Of a DNA stretch of 64,000 nucleotides, positions 1 through 13,399 are shown one piece after another. Every line of letters begins with the position of its first letter. Position 1 is the first letter of the stretch. Source of the stretch: Acanthochlamys bracteata (Eukaryota; Streptophyta; Magnoliopsida; Pandanales; Velloziaceae); NCBI GenBank assembly GCA_019914995.1, contig CM034136.1, forward strand, positions 2,681,270-2,745,269, given 5' to 3'. The notes under the pieces are model-generated. The model was not told the DNA's origin. It searched no databases and worked only from the letters and a program-made list of their open reading frames with translations. A program made the position numbers and the translations under genes.

Positions 1-220
1 AAAGGTAACTTAGCATGAAGTATAGCTTTTCTGAAACGAAAATATTTTTATCCTATTTTGAAAATTGAATTCAATTTTTTTTAGTTTAAAAAAATAATAA
101 AAGTAAATAATAAATGATCTTAAATATAGAATATTTTTAGAGTTTTCAAATTTTTAAATAAATTTTATAAAATATGATAGAGAATTTATTATAAAATACG
201 ATAAAAAGAGCTTTTGGAAC
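1..220. repeat. AT-rich MITE-like segment (partial, at window edge)
   Basis: The segment is very AT-rich and shares phrases such as aatttttaaataaattttataaaatat and gataaaaagagcttttgg-like ends with the element family described at 35-41 kb. It probably belongs to that family, in reverse orientation. The left end is outside the window, so neither terminal repeats nor a target duplication can be checked. Confidence 0.3.
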
Positions 221-1323
221 GTGGTGTGACGCAACAGGAACGCTCTCTTAGACTAAGTATTGAAAAAGAAGGTAATCTTTTTATGGATATTTATTATTAT
301 AAAAGGTTATCTTATATCATCAAAGTTTAATACTAATTGTGCATGAAAAATACACCCATCTCAAAATTTTTTACGAGGCTTTTAAAAAATAATTTAATCT
401 TAAAATCACTACGATTGCACTCTCAAGACTTATTAAATCCGATAACACTGTTGGAGCATATCAATGCCTAGTCATCTTTAATCCATTTACTATTATGATA
501 TGATAAATTACAAATGATTTCACATAAGTTTTCTATAAATATTATTAGATTATAAAGAATGTAAATGTGGTTTTCATTTGTTACCTATTTATACATTTCT
601 TTATTTTCGACGAGTATGTCGTGCATCATTTGGGCAGTCCCAGACCACTACAGTGATGATTTGTTTCAAATCTATCAAGGACACCTACTCTTTTCTACTG
701 TGATCCGTGAAATCCTATGAATTAATAAATTAGCCATAATGGCTAAATTAATAACACTTTCCAAAATGAAATGAAAGATTGTAACAATAGCTGATTTATA
801 GGCATAGTTACTAATATTTTGAATTCTTTTAATTTTTTTGGCCAAAATCTTATTTTTAATTCACTTTTAGAATAAAATAAATACAAAACTTTATTATTTT
901 TTTATCAAAAAGTCACTTTTAAATTTAAAAAAATTACTTTCATACCACTTCTAAACTAAAAAAATAATAAAACTAAAATCAGTTTCAATTTTAATTTTTT
1001 AAGTATATTATTTTCAAAACTTCAATTTCCATAACTAAATAAACACGCACTAAAAGTCCCAACAAATGTGCCAAATATGTGAAGGTATTCACACTTGCAC
1101 ATGTACTTAAATATGTCTATAAGCTATTATTTATATTTCTTACAATTATTTACATAAATTTAAAAACTTAGTTAACAGCTAATATGCATAGTTGGCAGAT
1201 CCGAACCTGACCGTCCGGGTCGATCGAAAAATATTCGATCTGAACGTCAAATCGGTCCGAATCTGCAAAACTTTTGGATATACAATCGATCCGGTGTGAC
1301 CCGGATCAACCCGAACCGGTTTT
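221..1323. other. Intergenic, no gene seen
   Basis: AT-rich sequence without a supported coding region. From about 1195 to 1323 the base composition changes to GC-richer phrases of the type gggtcgatc, ccgaacc and gacccggatc. These resemble the interior of the hAT-type element found in the RPS21 intron, so this may be an old relative, but I could not find its ends. Confidence 0.5.
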
Positions 1324-1584
1324 GGGAAGATCTGGCGACTTGTCCACTCGGGTCAATCCACGCTGATTAAAAATAAAAACGTTTTCAAAACTATTCTTTT
1401 TGGCCTCGTGTGTAGGTTTCCTACTTCTTATTTTCTTCTTTCTCTTCTCTCCCATGGGAAGATCTGGCAACCCGCCCACTCGGGTCGATCCGCACTGATT
1501 AAAAATAAAAACGTTTTCCAAACTATTCTTTTCGGCCCCGTGTGTAGGTTTCCTACTTCTTATTTTCTTCATTCTCTTCTCTCC
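1324..1584. repeat. 132-bp direct tandem duplication
   Basis: Two units of about 132 bp sit head to tail, 1324-1455 and 1456-1584. Both begin gggaagatctggc, run through a cactcgggtc block and a ctgattaaaaataaaaacg block, and end in a pyrimidine-rich ttctcttctctcc tract. They differ at only a handful of positions, so the duplication is fairly recent. Open frames across it on both strands merely repeat the same peptide twice and are not taken as genes. Confidence 0.9.
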
Positions 1585-4144
1585 GCCGCTCTCCCCGCTC
1601 GTCGGCGATCTGTCTTCCTATGCTAGTGATTCTACCTCCTGTCTCGGATTACTACAACATCTCCGTTGTCGTACCGATTCACGTTCATATTCTAACCATC
1701 AAGATCTCTCTTTTCACCAAGGTCTAATTCTATTCGATCTAGACCTGTGGGACATTCTGTTAGAAATTTATAAGATATTGTCGAAATTTTCTTTCTTCGA
1801 TAAGTTGAGAATTTTTTTTGATTTATCATCTTAACTTTAAATTAGTTGGTACACCTTTTTTCTTTAAGCTTATTTTTTCTCTGAAGAGATCTGGAATCTA
1901 TGTAACGGTATTGTTTGACTCATTCATGTATGTTTGCTTTAGGTTGATGTCAGGAAATATGGTACTTAGCTCAACTCCAATTCTCAACATGGTAATTTTC
2001 TTCCTTCAGCTTTGACTTTTTTCAATTTTTCTATAATTTGATGATGAAAATTTTTTGATTTTTTTTTATCTTTTATTCTTTTGGTGATTGATTGATTGAT
2101 ACATCCGAAAGTGGTCCATAAAGCAACATGACAAGGCAATGGTGCTTTTGAAGGTTGTGGAGGGTTTGGCGGAGGCGATAATTTCGGAGTAGCTGGTGGT
2201 GACTTCAGTGCGGCAAATCTTCATCGGCAACACCAACTCTTTATTGTCGTCTTCTTTCTGATTTTGACCATCTCTATCGCCGATTTCTTCACTATGATCC
2301 TCCTATTTCTGATCCTTCAATTCCTCCTTAACGATATTTGATTAATTTACCTTCCAGTGAAATCTTCTTAACCGAATTAGATCTCTAACTTCTCCTAATA
2401 AACGTTGTTATTATTATTGTTGTAAATTGTGATTGTTGTGGTGGTTGTTCTTGAAAATCATACTGCATTTGGCCTGTTGCAAGTTGCAAACCATCATATT
2501 GACCAGGCAGATTGACCGTCGACTTACCGGATCAACTCAAAAACTGTCAATTCGGACAGCTTTCCTAGTCGACGTCTTGTTCGATTCCGCTAACTATGCT
2601 AATATATGATACGTTGGTTGTACGAATAGATATTGAAATCTTTAATACCTAAGTAACGAATGGCATTATTAACATTAAAATATTAATGACTTCCATATGG
2701 AAATAATTAAATATTTGGGTCTTATGAATCATCAAAATTTTAAATAGTGATGAAACAAAAGCACTAACAATTTATGCATTTTATAAGTATGATTTCGTTT
2801 TCCCCCATAATTAAGTTTTGGCTTATGCTGTTTGGCTTTTGTCATTTCATGTTTTGCATTATCATAATTTAGTTCAACTATTCATGATTATTTTTTGTGT
2901 CTACGATAGTTGTTATTTCTCTCTTATACTATACAACAAATAAATTTCATTTGCTTTACTTCTACAATAATTTGCGTGATCATTTCATGTTTTAGAAGAT
3001 GCCATTCATACATTATTTTGTTATCACTTACAGTTTATGCTATTAATTTCTTTCAAATATCCATTTTTCCATGTTCATATCATATATTATTAATTTCTCA
3101 AGTTAAGACTAATAGCTTTTCTAGAATTCAATTTTTCTAATATTCATATGCAATATGCTGCAAATCACATCAACCGAAATAAATAAATAAATAAAACATC
3201 CAATAACAAAGAAAATTTTAAAAACAACTAAAATAGCACATAAAGATATTTGAGCAATCTAAGTTCTATTAGAATAACAACAAACGTTTAGTACCCCCGC
3301 TTCGGAAATTACAATTGCGAACTAAACTCAAATTTTATTATCGAAAAGAAGTTAGAACAGAAATGACATTTAAACTTAATAATCGAAGACAATAAGAAAA
3401 TTAATCACATATCGTAATGATTTCATTCACCTAATTTAAATTAATCTGTTTTTGTTTGCTTTTTTTTGGTTTTAGTTTTAGGCATATTTGGATATGTTTT
3501 TTTCTAACTTTTAGCTGAAAAAATGTATAAAACAGAAAATACTTGTTTGATAAAATACTTTTTTGCTAAAACAAGTAGCTAATTTATTTTGAAAATAAAA
3601 CGATGCTTCTCAAAAAAAAAAAAAGCAGAAGGGAGCTTATTTTTTTTTGATCGTAAAAAATATATTTATCTTAAAATAATTACAATACTTATAAACTCTC
3701 ATACGTTTCTTTTTACTCTCTCTCTCTCATCTCGCTCATTTCTCGCTCTCTCCGAGCGAGAAACGGCTCCTCCTACTCACTGGCCCTCCCCCCTACTCTC
3801 CGGCGATTCCTTTTTTCGATGTCTTCGTTCCTAACGCCGATCGTCATAGTATCTGTCTTTGTTCACCTTTCCCCACCACCGATATCTCTGCAGTTATTAT
3901 TTTGTAGTCAATCGAGCTCGCGAGAGCGTCAAAACCCTAATCGTCGAAACCCGATCGTCGTAGTTCTGCTCTTTTTCTCTGTTTTTTGTCTCCACCGTTC
4001 CCTGAATCCGGCGAATCTCTACCTCAAGTCTTTCTTATTATTTAAAATTTTCCACTTCACGGTTCGGGATCTAGGTTCTTGCGCAAGTCCAACTTCACCA
4101 TTCGCAATCTGATTTGGTTTGGACCATAATAAATAAATAAATAA

Positions 4145-4148
<4 letters not shown>
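1585..4148. other. Intergenic, no gene seen
   Basis: No exon set with conserved protein content was found. Two pyrimidine- and GC-richer patches, about 1560-1760 and 3710-4090, look like 5' leader sequence (ctctctctc runs, aaaccctaa at about 3932) but no downstream coding exon follows in a convincing way. The second patch precedes the pirin fragment at 4414 and could be remains of its promoter. Confidence 0.4.

Positions 4149-4202
<54 letters not shown>
4149..4202. repeat. (TA)n microsatellite
   Basis: An uninterrupted run of about 27 TA units, preceded by several aaat units (about 4127-4150) and followed by a T run. Frames through it give Ile-Tyr repeats only. Confidence 0.95.
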
Positions 4203-4210
<8 letters not shown>

Positions 4211-4413
4211 TTGTTAAAACTTCTATACTTTGGTTTTAACAGGGTTCTTTCTTTCTTGTTGATGATAATGGCTATAAATTGTTCCAATCTTGTTCAAATC
4301 TCTTCCATTCTTCAAACAAAAAATCAAAGTACTTTACTATCCAACAACAACAAGATCACCAAAATCAACAGAAAGAGTTTCAGTTTCATCGTTGATAAAC
4401 CAAGACAAACACC

Positions 4414-5020
4414 ATGACAGCAGCAGCGGTTGACCAGTTTAAGAAGCCAAGGACTGTTGTTAAGAATGTTGTTGCAAGAGAACAGGAAGAAGGTCTTGGT
4501 GCCAGAGTCAGGAGAAGTATTGGAACGTGAGACAAAAATCAATTCTTGTTTCTTTTTGAGTTTTCATGCTTTTGTTTTTCCATATTTTGATGTTTTTGGT
4601 TTAATTTTCATGCCACAATTAAGGAATTTGGATCCTTTCTTGATGCTCGATGAACTCAAAGGTATAATTCTTTATATCTTTAATCATGCTATTGATTCTC
4701 TCTTTATAATTTCTCCGATTAACATCTAACAATTTTGTGTTGTTTTTTTCTTTTCACCAGCGCTCGATTTCTTGATCATCCTCACAGAGGTTCTTCAGCA
4801 AACTCAATAATTTTCTTCCAATTATTGAATGAACTAATTTCGTAGAATGCCATGTTTCTAAGTACTCTGTTTTCTTTTCTTGTAGGTTTTGAAATTGTTA
4901 CATATATGCTTGGGGTACTATTCCTTTCCATTAAAATAGCTGCACAAAATTTAAATGATCAATTTATTTATAATTGTAAATCTAATATTACAGGGAGCTA
5001 CAACTCCTCAAGACTTGTTC
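4414..5020 (+). pseudogene. Pirin-like gene fragment (5' exons)
   Basis: Five exon-like blocks match the N-terminal half of plant pirin, a cupin-fold nuclear protein. They are 4414-4526 (KPRTVVKNVVAREQEEGLGA then RVRRSIG), 4624-4661 (NLDPFLMLDEL), 4761-4789 (RFLDHPHRG), 4886-4914 (GFEIVTYMLG) and 4994-about 5020 (GATTPQDLF). Each is bounded by plausible GT and AG sites, for example AAC/GTGAGA after block 1 and TGTAG before block 4. Block 3 is out of frame with block 2, block 3 has lost the residues that normally precede the DHPH motif, and nothing matching the rest of the cupin barrel follows. The DHPHRG metal-site region is recognisable. Retained introns argue against a processed copy. Family assignment is from recognised motifs; the broken state is seen directly. 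Confidence 0.8.
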
Positions 5021-5405
5021 GTTTAACCTTATTAATTTTAACTTTTGCAGTATTAATCTGAATGCTTGCTTGCTGGTTTTATTTTAGTTTTGAGCTACTT
5101 TGTTCTTCAGTTATTGTTCCTCAATTCTTTAAAATTATTTTTGAAGATGCATGCTGGTATCGTACATAGCTTTTTAAGGATAAGTATACTTTCATTTGAT
5201 GTGCATAGGCTGTTGCTAGTTTAAGGTTGCTCTTAGAACTAAATTTCTGTTTCTTCTAAATATTTTGTAATTTTAGGTTTAACTATATTAAAACCTCTCA
5301 CTTGCTTGTAAACATATAAGTATTGTAGTGAGCTGAGACATACTAGCTTGAACAACCTTAAATAAACATGCTCACTACATACAGAGTGCCTCTGTTTGAA
5401 CTTTA

Positions 5406-5475
5406 TTGAGCTTCTGTTTGAGCTGAAACAGTTAGCTCAATTGAGCTTTTGTTTGAGCTCAAACAGTTAGCTTGA
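5406..5475. repeat. 35-bp direct repeat, two copies
   Basis: Units 5406-5440 and 5441-5475 both read ttgagctt(c/t)tgtttgagct followed by (g/c)aaacagttagct. They differ at about four positions. The repeat lies between the pirin and mutase fragments. Confidence 0.9.
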
Positions 5476-5555
5476 TTTAGTTTTATTAAATTTGGACTTG
5501 TTCATTATACTGTTATAATGGAGAGTTAACTTTAATTTTTATGCTGTGTGTTTAG

Positions 5556-6437
5556 CATCCAGGAAACACCATTGTTACAGACAGTGTCACTTCAAATGGT
5601 CTGACTGAATTTATTGAAAAGAAATTAGGTAAGTGATGCATTTTTTATGCTGCCATCATGTTAACGTCAACATGTTGATTGATTGTTTTATGATGAAAGG
5701 AGGTAAGCATCATTGATTCAAGAGAGGATACAAGAATGTCATTGATGAGGCTATTCGCTTGGTCAGTCTCAGCTGTTGTACTAATTATTAGTAAGCTAAA
5801 TTGATTAAGTAGTTATTCCTTAGACTTTTATGTAGATGCATGTTTTTATGATATCAATCATTCTGAAATTTGCGCTGACAATCAGAAGTAATATTTTAGA
5901 ATGAGGAATGTGGTCCCTTTATTGAATGGACAATAAATCCTCAACACTTTGAAAGGGTACTGATGTCCTCAACTCTTACAAAATTATATGCCACAATGCA
6001 TTGACTTGAATGACATTACGGGAAAATTGTTGTTGTGCATATAAAATTATATGCATTAGATATTATGCATGAAAATATAACTCGGGGAGTGCGCAAGTAA
6101 ATCAAACTGAAGTTATTCAAATTCTATTGTCTACCCATATGTCTATTACATTCTTACCATGTATCGTCTATTTTACTTTTACGGATATTTTTTATTCTAA
6201 TAGTTTACTGATCATGCTTCATGAGTTCCTTTTTTAAGTATCAATGTTTATGTTACAGACTCTTAGATGTTTAAGTCAAAATGTGAAGGCCTGTGATTGT
6301 CATTTTTTCTTCATTCATGAGATTTTAGTTTATAAAACTAACAAAAAGCTATTCCAGAACTCTGTCGGGGAGGAATCACACTTGGCTATTGAAATAAGCG
6401 GTCACGGAGCTCTAAAAAAGAACCATACCTTACCTGC
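5556..6437 (+). pseudogene. Phosphoglucosamine/phosphomannomutase-family gene fragment
   Basis: Three exon-like blocks resemble internal exons of the plant phosphoglucomutase/phosphomannomutase-family genes annotated as phosphoglucosamine mutase family. They are 5556-5628 (TIVTDSVTSNGLTEFIEKKL), 5703-5761 (FKRGYKNVIDEAIRL) and 6358-about 6437 (NSVGEESHLAIEISGHGALK). Splice sites fit: TTTAG before and GTAAGTG after block 1, AG before block 2, TTCCAG before block 3. Block 2 has TGA where the family has an Arg codon (GKHH-stop-FKRG), so it is broken. After GALKKNH the similarity stops. No catalytic phosphoserine domain is present. The fragment follows the pirin fragment on the same strand by about 540 bp. 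Confidence 0.75.
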
Positions 6438-6439
6438 AA

Positions 6440-7704
6440 CAATGATTATTTCAGGCTCAATAAATGGAGGGAACTGCAAAGAACTTGCGGGACAACATGA
6501 TATTAATGCCTGTTTTTGCAGCTGTAGAAGTTTCATGCATGTTCTTATTGTACCATGCTGAAGCAGAAAGTAAACTGGCTAGATCTGTATAAACTGTTTT
6601 AACTTCTTCATATTTTCAAAAGAAGTTAGTACAGTATTAAATCGACTTGTGTTATGAATGAATTTACTAATTTTTTTGTAGAAAAAGGAAAGGAAGAACT
6701 AGTTGAAACTAATTTTTTTTATATTTGAGTTAGTTCTTCGTGCAAAGCATGATATGAAATTCAAGGGGTTTTTAAACTTGAGATGTAAGTAGTAGCGAGT
6801 TGTGAGTAGCAGCTTTACTAATATAAATTTTATGATTATATTTGTCGCAATGTATGAATATTGAATTTGTTAAATATACACCATATTATTTTAATTAATT
6901 CTAAAATTATTAATATATTATTGTATTATATATTTATTTTTCTAGTTTATTAAATAATTATTTACTATATAAATAATAGTATATTTATATATTTAATAAT
7001 TATTATAATTATATAATAATAATAATAAATATATATTTAATAAGTTTATAAATATTACTATAAAAGTATTAAACAAAAATAATGTTAAAAATTAATTTTC
7101 AAAAAATTAGATAGTATATGAAAATAGATTTAGAAATTTAATAGTATATTGTTTATTTTATACTTCAAGATATTTTGATCATTATATATCCTATTTATTT
7201 ATAAACACAAGTTGAACCAAACATATCTTTAATTTTTTTTTTAGATAAAATTTTAAATAGTAAAATTTATTTAAACAGAATTTAAAAAAAAATAATTTTC
7301 TAATAAAAAATTCTACAGCCGTTTTTTTCAACAAAATCATATAAACAGCCGCTTTTGCTCAAAAGTTTTAAATTTAAAACTTAGGCAAAGATGGCATTAG
7401 TTGTCTACCTTGGGCACTCTAGTTTATAGTTGAAACTCTTTCTCAAGGACAACCACGTTCGAACTTTGATTCTGTATTTGAGAGAGCACTTGGGAACTAG
7501 ACAAAACCTTATAAACAACTGAATGATATGGCTATTAGTACTGAATGAAATAATGTGAGACCTTAACATGTCTATAATTCCAAGTATGTCTAGCATAATT
7601 CTTTCAAAGCCAGTTAGGAACAATGAAGTAAATAATGTTCACTTTAATATGTACCTGAAAGCAAATGAACCTGTTCTTCCTTTAAGTACCTGACCATAGC
7701 TTGA
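6440..7704. other. AT-rich intergenic sequence
   Basis: No gene is seen. About 6800-7380 is extremely AT-rich, with phrases such as gttgaaccaaacatatc near 7210 that recall ends of AT-rich plant MITEs, but I could not pair two ends. Confidence 0.4.
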
Positions 7705-7920
7705 TTTACTGCCAAAATTTCTGTAGTCCGCAACCCGCTAGTTGGTTGTGGTATCAAGGATGAGAGAGTTCTTGTCCTCTGGAACTTGGCTACTTTATCA
7801 GCAGAAGGTAAATCTGTTGCCTACAGCTGCATGCCAGCAGAAATACTTGGGATTGTTTATTATAGAGGAGATGAGCACAGGCCTGGAGAGGATTTTTGCC
7901 TAAAAAGGTTCAAGTGGTAA
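7705..7920 (+). other. Unrecognised open segment, possible gene remnant
   Basis: A frame without stops runs for about 70 codons to TAA at 7918-7920. It includes GIKDERVLVLWNLATLSAEG and then CMPAEILGIVYYRGDEHRPG. The amino-acid composition is protein-like, unlike the flanks, but there is no start codon in a good position, I do not recognise the family, and no neighbouring exon is evident. It could be one exon of a degraded gene or chance. Confidence 0.3.
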
Positions 7921-8446
7921 AAATTGCACGAGAGTACTTAGCTATTCTATCTAACAATAATCACAAGACCATTGGTAAGGTGTTCAAGAACCTATAGTAC
8001 TCCCTGATCAGAGAGATTTTGCATAACTGTTCTAAAATGTAATAAAAAATTTGAAATTCTACTGGGACGTGCTGGGAAGGCACTTCCATTGCCCAAAGGG
8101 CACTTCAACCTGCGATAGCCTCAAATGTGAATACCAAAAGAAAAAGTAAGCGCACCAGCCATCACACAAAACATATACACTGCATAGTGTAGTAAACAAG
8201 TCTCATCAAAATGCCATCTCAAACTTAGAATTTGAACATAAAATTCTTTAGAGAAAAGTTTGAGATTGTTCTGCAATCTGATAAACCACAGCAGTGAAAC
8301 CAGATACATCCTACAGCAAATCAATGAATGTGCACCGACTCCAAAATACTAGAAAGTATCCATTAGGTCCAAACAAAACTTTAAACTGCCACTTAAACAT
8401 GATAACTTCCTGCTTGCTTACTAATCAAAGGAAATTTTAGAGCTAA

Positions 8447-10807
<2,361 letters not shown>

Positions 10808-10912
10808 CTTGATTTCAGATCGCCTTTCACTCTCGGTCTTCTTCTGCCGCCGAGAGATTTCCTACTGTGAGCAAGACGGCAAACTCTTGGTGCTGCTGGG
10901 AGTTATAAGAGC

Positions 10913-10920
10913 TAGGGTTT
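10913..10920 (-). promoter_or_regulatory. Telo-box upstream of RPS4
   Basis: The plus strand reads tagggttt, so the minus strand, which is the RPS4 sense strand, reads AAACCCTA. It lies about 105 bases upstream of the RPS4 ATG. This motif is established as common in promoters of plant translation-related genes. A CTTATAAC stretch between it and the ATG (about 10901-10910) could serve as a TATA element. Confidence 0.65.
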
Positions 10921-11680
10921 ACGATCACCTGTAATTACGATAACGCCCATTGAAGTTACTACTTATTGAGGAGAGATCGAAGCCGTCATTTAAATCGGAC
11001 GGCTTATGACAAGTAAGTGAGGAAGCATTTACCGGGCCATTATATTGCACTTTATATTAATTACAGGCCCAACTATGTTTCAGCCTCTTAGGCTTTGGAT
11101 TATACGAGAGATTGAGCCCATTAATTATTATTGGATAAATGGAATGAATTTTCTTATAAAAAGTAGATTTTCTTCTCTAAAAACCACCGTGTAAATGACA
11201 GTAGTATTGATTCTTATTATAATATGTGAATGCAGGGAAAAAACCTTATGATGTTATGTATAAGATATAGATAATTAGGTGAATACTTAAACTTTTGGTT
11301 AGCATATCGTAATGTATGAGTTAAGCAGTTGATTTTCTATGAGCTCCTTTTTTTTTGGTATTCTATATCAAAGTTTAATAGTGATAACAAAAATGTATAT
11401 ACATATTATTTGGAGTTTGTGATACTAATTCAAAAGAAATAAAAATTAAAGCATGCATCCTAATAACGCACTGCTAATTTTTTGCTTTTTTTTCATATTC
11501 TTTGACATGGAAATTAAACAAACTGATTCATATACATGTGCTAGACCAAATAGTAGATTACAAAGAACCGATGATAAACTTTCTATGAATTATGACTTTG
11601 CACTATGTTTTACTTTATCCTTCACTGTCGGCTCTCCATATTATATTTTTTTTTGCTCAAAATTTTCAACTACACTCTAG
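10921..11680. other. Intergenic, no gene seen
   Basis: Sequence upstream of RPS4. Apart from promoter-proximal bases it shows no exon-like content that I can support. Confidence 0.5.
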
Positions 11681-11685
11681 ACATC

Positions 11686-11963
11686 ATCGGAGTTGTTGAT
11701 CTCTGTTCATAAAGTATTTCTTTCAATTTTTTCGATATTGTTTTGATTTTTTATGAATTCAAACTTTGATTTTTTGTATATGTTTTAAATTTTGATCTTG
11801 TGATCTTATTGTTTGTTTTTTGTTGGGTAGTTTTACTAGGAACAAGTTTATCACGGTGAAGGATCACGTTGCAGTGGGGGTTCAACATGATGACCTTAAA
11901 TCTCACGGGATCCTAGATTGAGAAGTCTCTACCTTCACTCTCAACGGATTCGTTCGTGCTCAG
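11686..11963 (+). pseudogene. Diverged RPS21 (eS21) exon copy
   Basis: The block 11831-11963 is 133 nt, exactly the length of exon 2 of the RPS21 gene at 17-19 kb, and aligns to it codon by codon with no gap. Identical residues include ITxKDH, VxxxxxxL, GI, TxxLxGF and RAQ, about 17 of 44 by eye. Both borders are conserved: an AG acceptor before, and GCTCAG/GTGATG after, compared with GCACAG/GTGATT in the gene. Codon 30 of the block is TGA (11919-11921), so it is not translatable. About 110 bp upstream, gttgttgatctctg at 11688-11710 resembles the end of RPS21 exon 1. I found no counterpart of exon 3. Retained intron borders indicate DNA duplication, not retroposition. Confidence 0.72.
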
Positions 11964-12315
11964 GTGATGTTTCTTCTTTTGATTAATATATATATCACTT
12001 GTTTTGCTTTAATCTGATCCGTATTTGTTTTTGTTATTGTCGACAATAGAATGGGTTATAGAAATTAAGTGATGTGCCACCGAAATGTGGAAATATGAAA
12101 GAGTAGAAGATCTCTGTTTTCCGGAGTGTTGAAATAGTTACATAAGTTTGTCGAAAATAGTGGTATAAGTTCGATTAAGGCCACCCTGAACACAAAAACT
12201 ATGTGGGCACTTGATTGGAATTATTTTTATGATTATGTTTGGAGTTTTATGTACTAATTATTGATTGATAGTGTTAATTATATTATTAGGCTATACGTAG
12301 TTTGGCTCATAGTAT

Positions 12316-12350
<35 letters not shown>

Positions 12351-13399
12351 TTACATGAATTTAGGTTTTGAGTTTTATAATTGGTAAACCAAGGAGTTTT
12401 ATGATAAAAAATGCAATACATATAGTAGTTCTTCAAATTTTGGTTTCAGTTGAAGGGTTTGCTTTTTGTTTGCTTCTCTATAGTAAGTTACAAACGTGCT
12501 AGTTGTTAGTTAAGCTGTATCTGAAGGCATTCTCGTTTATCAATTTCTTGAATAGGTTTAGTGCTATTGTTATAGTGCTTGGTGGAATAGTTCATCTGCT
12601 ATAGTTATTGATATTTTACCTAACTAATGTGTCTTGGCCAAGTAATGGCTCCTAGAAGTTTAAACTGATTACTTTCATAATGCTAAAATATGCAGATGTA
12701 ATACCTTGGCTATCAGCTAGGATAAGAGCCTTGTACTTCTATAATTATTCGTGCAATCTCGCTCGTTTGTCATACGAATGACAATAATGACTCGCACTCT
12801 TGCATAGGCAACTACTAAATCAAAGAATCATCAAATGTACCACTTTCCTAGATAGTAGGAGTGCTAAAGTGGGATCTCAAAATGAAGAAGCATCAGGTGA
12901 GGTGCTATCTATGCTGAAGAATCTACTAGAACTCTTACTGAATGTTTTGCTATAGATTTTATGCCTTAGTTAAGCAGGTTCTACATTAACAGATTTTACA
13001 CCCTCGTTGGAAAAGTAGAAGAACATGAAAATGGACTCGATTCATTGAACTAGCGAAGACATAAAACTTGGTTCAATGGTCATTATACATATTTTCTTAG
13101 ATGGTAAAGACGCATGTTTTTTTCTTCCTCCTATAACCTTAAGGCTTCTCATCTACATGGGGCAAGGAATGTTGCTTCTACTACTATCTCTACTCGGTCA
13201 CATGCATCTACCTGTTTTTATCGTTTATGAATTCTTCAATCCCAAGGGTGGCATGTAAGAAAGCAAGACCCTTCCATACAATCCAAGTTTTAAGATCTCA
13301 ATCTATAATATAACGTCCATTGTCGCTAACCTTTCTCATCTACTTAAGCAATGAAACTAGCCAAACCACAAAAAGAAAATCCCACACCAACCGATCATA
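11964..13399. other. Intergenic, no gene seen
   Basis: A short (ta)n run lies at about 12319-12348. I looked for a third RPS21-like exon here and did not find one. Stretches near 12840-13250 have mixed composition but no frame I recognise. Confidence 0.45.

Noticed and set aside
1306-1572. Open frames on both strands with a 44-residue peptide repeated twice
   Set aside because: The repetition is only the 132-bp tandem duplication read through; there is no recognisable domain or gene structure.
3819-4112. A 97-codon plus-strand frame in the leader-like region
   Set aside because: The composition follows pyrimidine-rich DNA, no domain is recognised, and no downstream exon continues it. It is better seen as leader or promoter sequence.
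4057-4287. Frame with a long Ile-Tyr repeat
   Set aside because: It is a reading of the (TA)n microsatellite. The same holds for the frame at 46797-47123.
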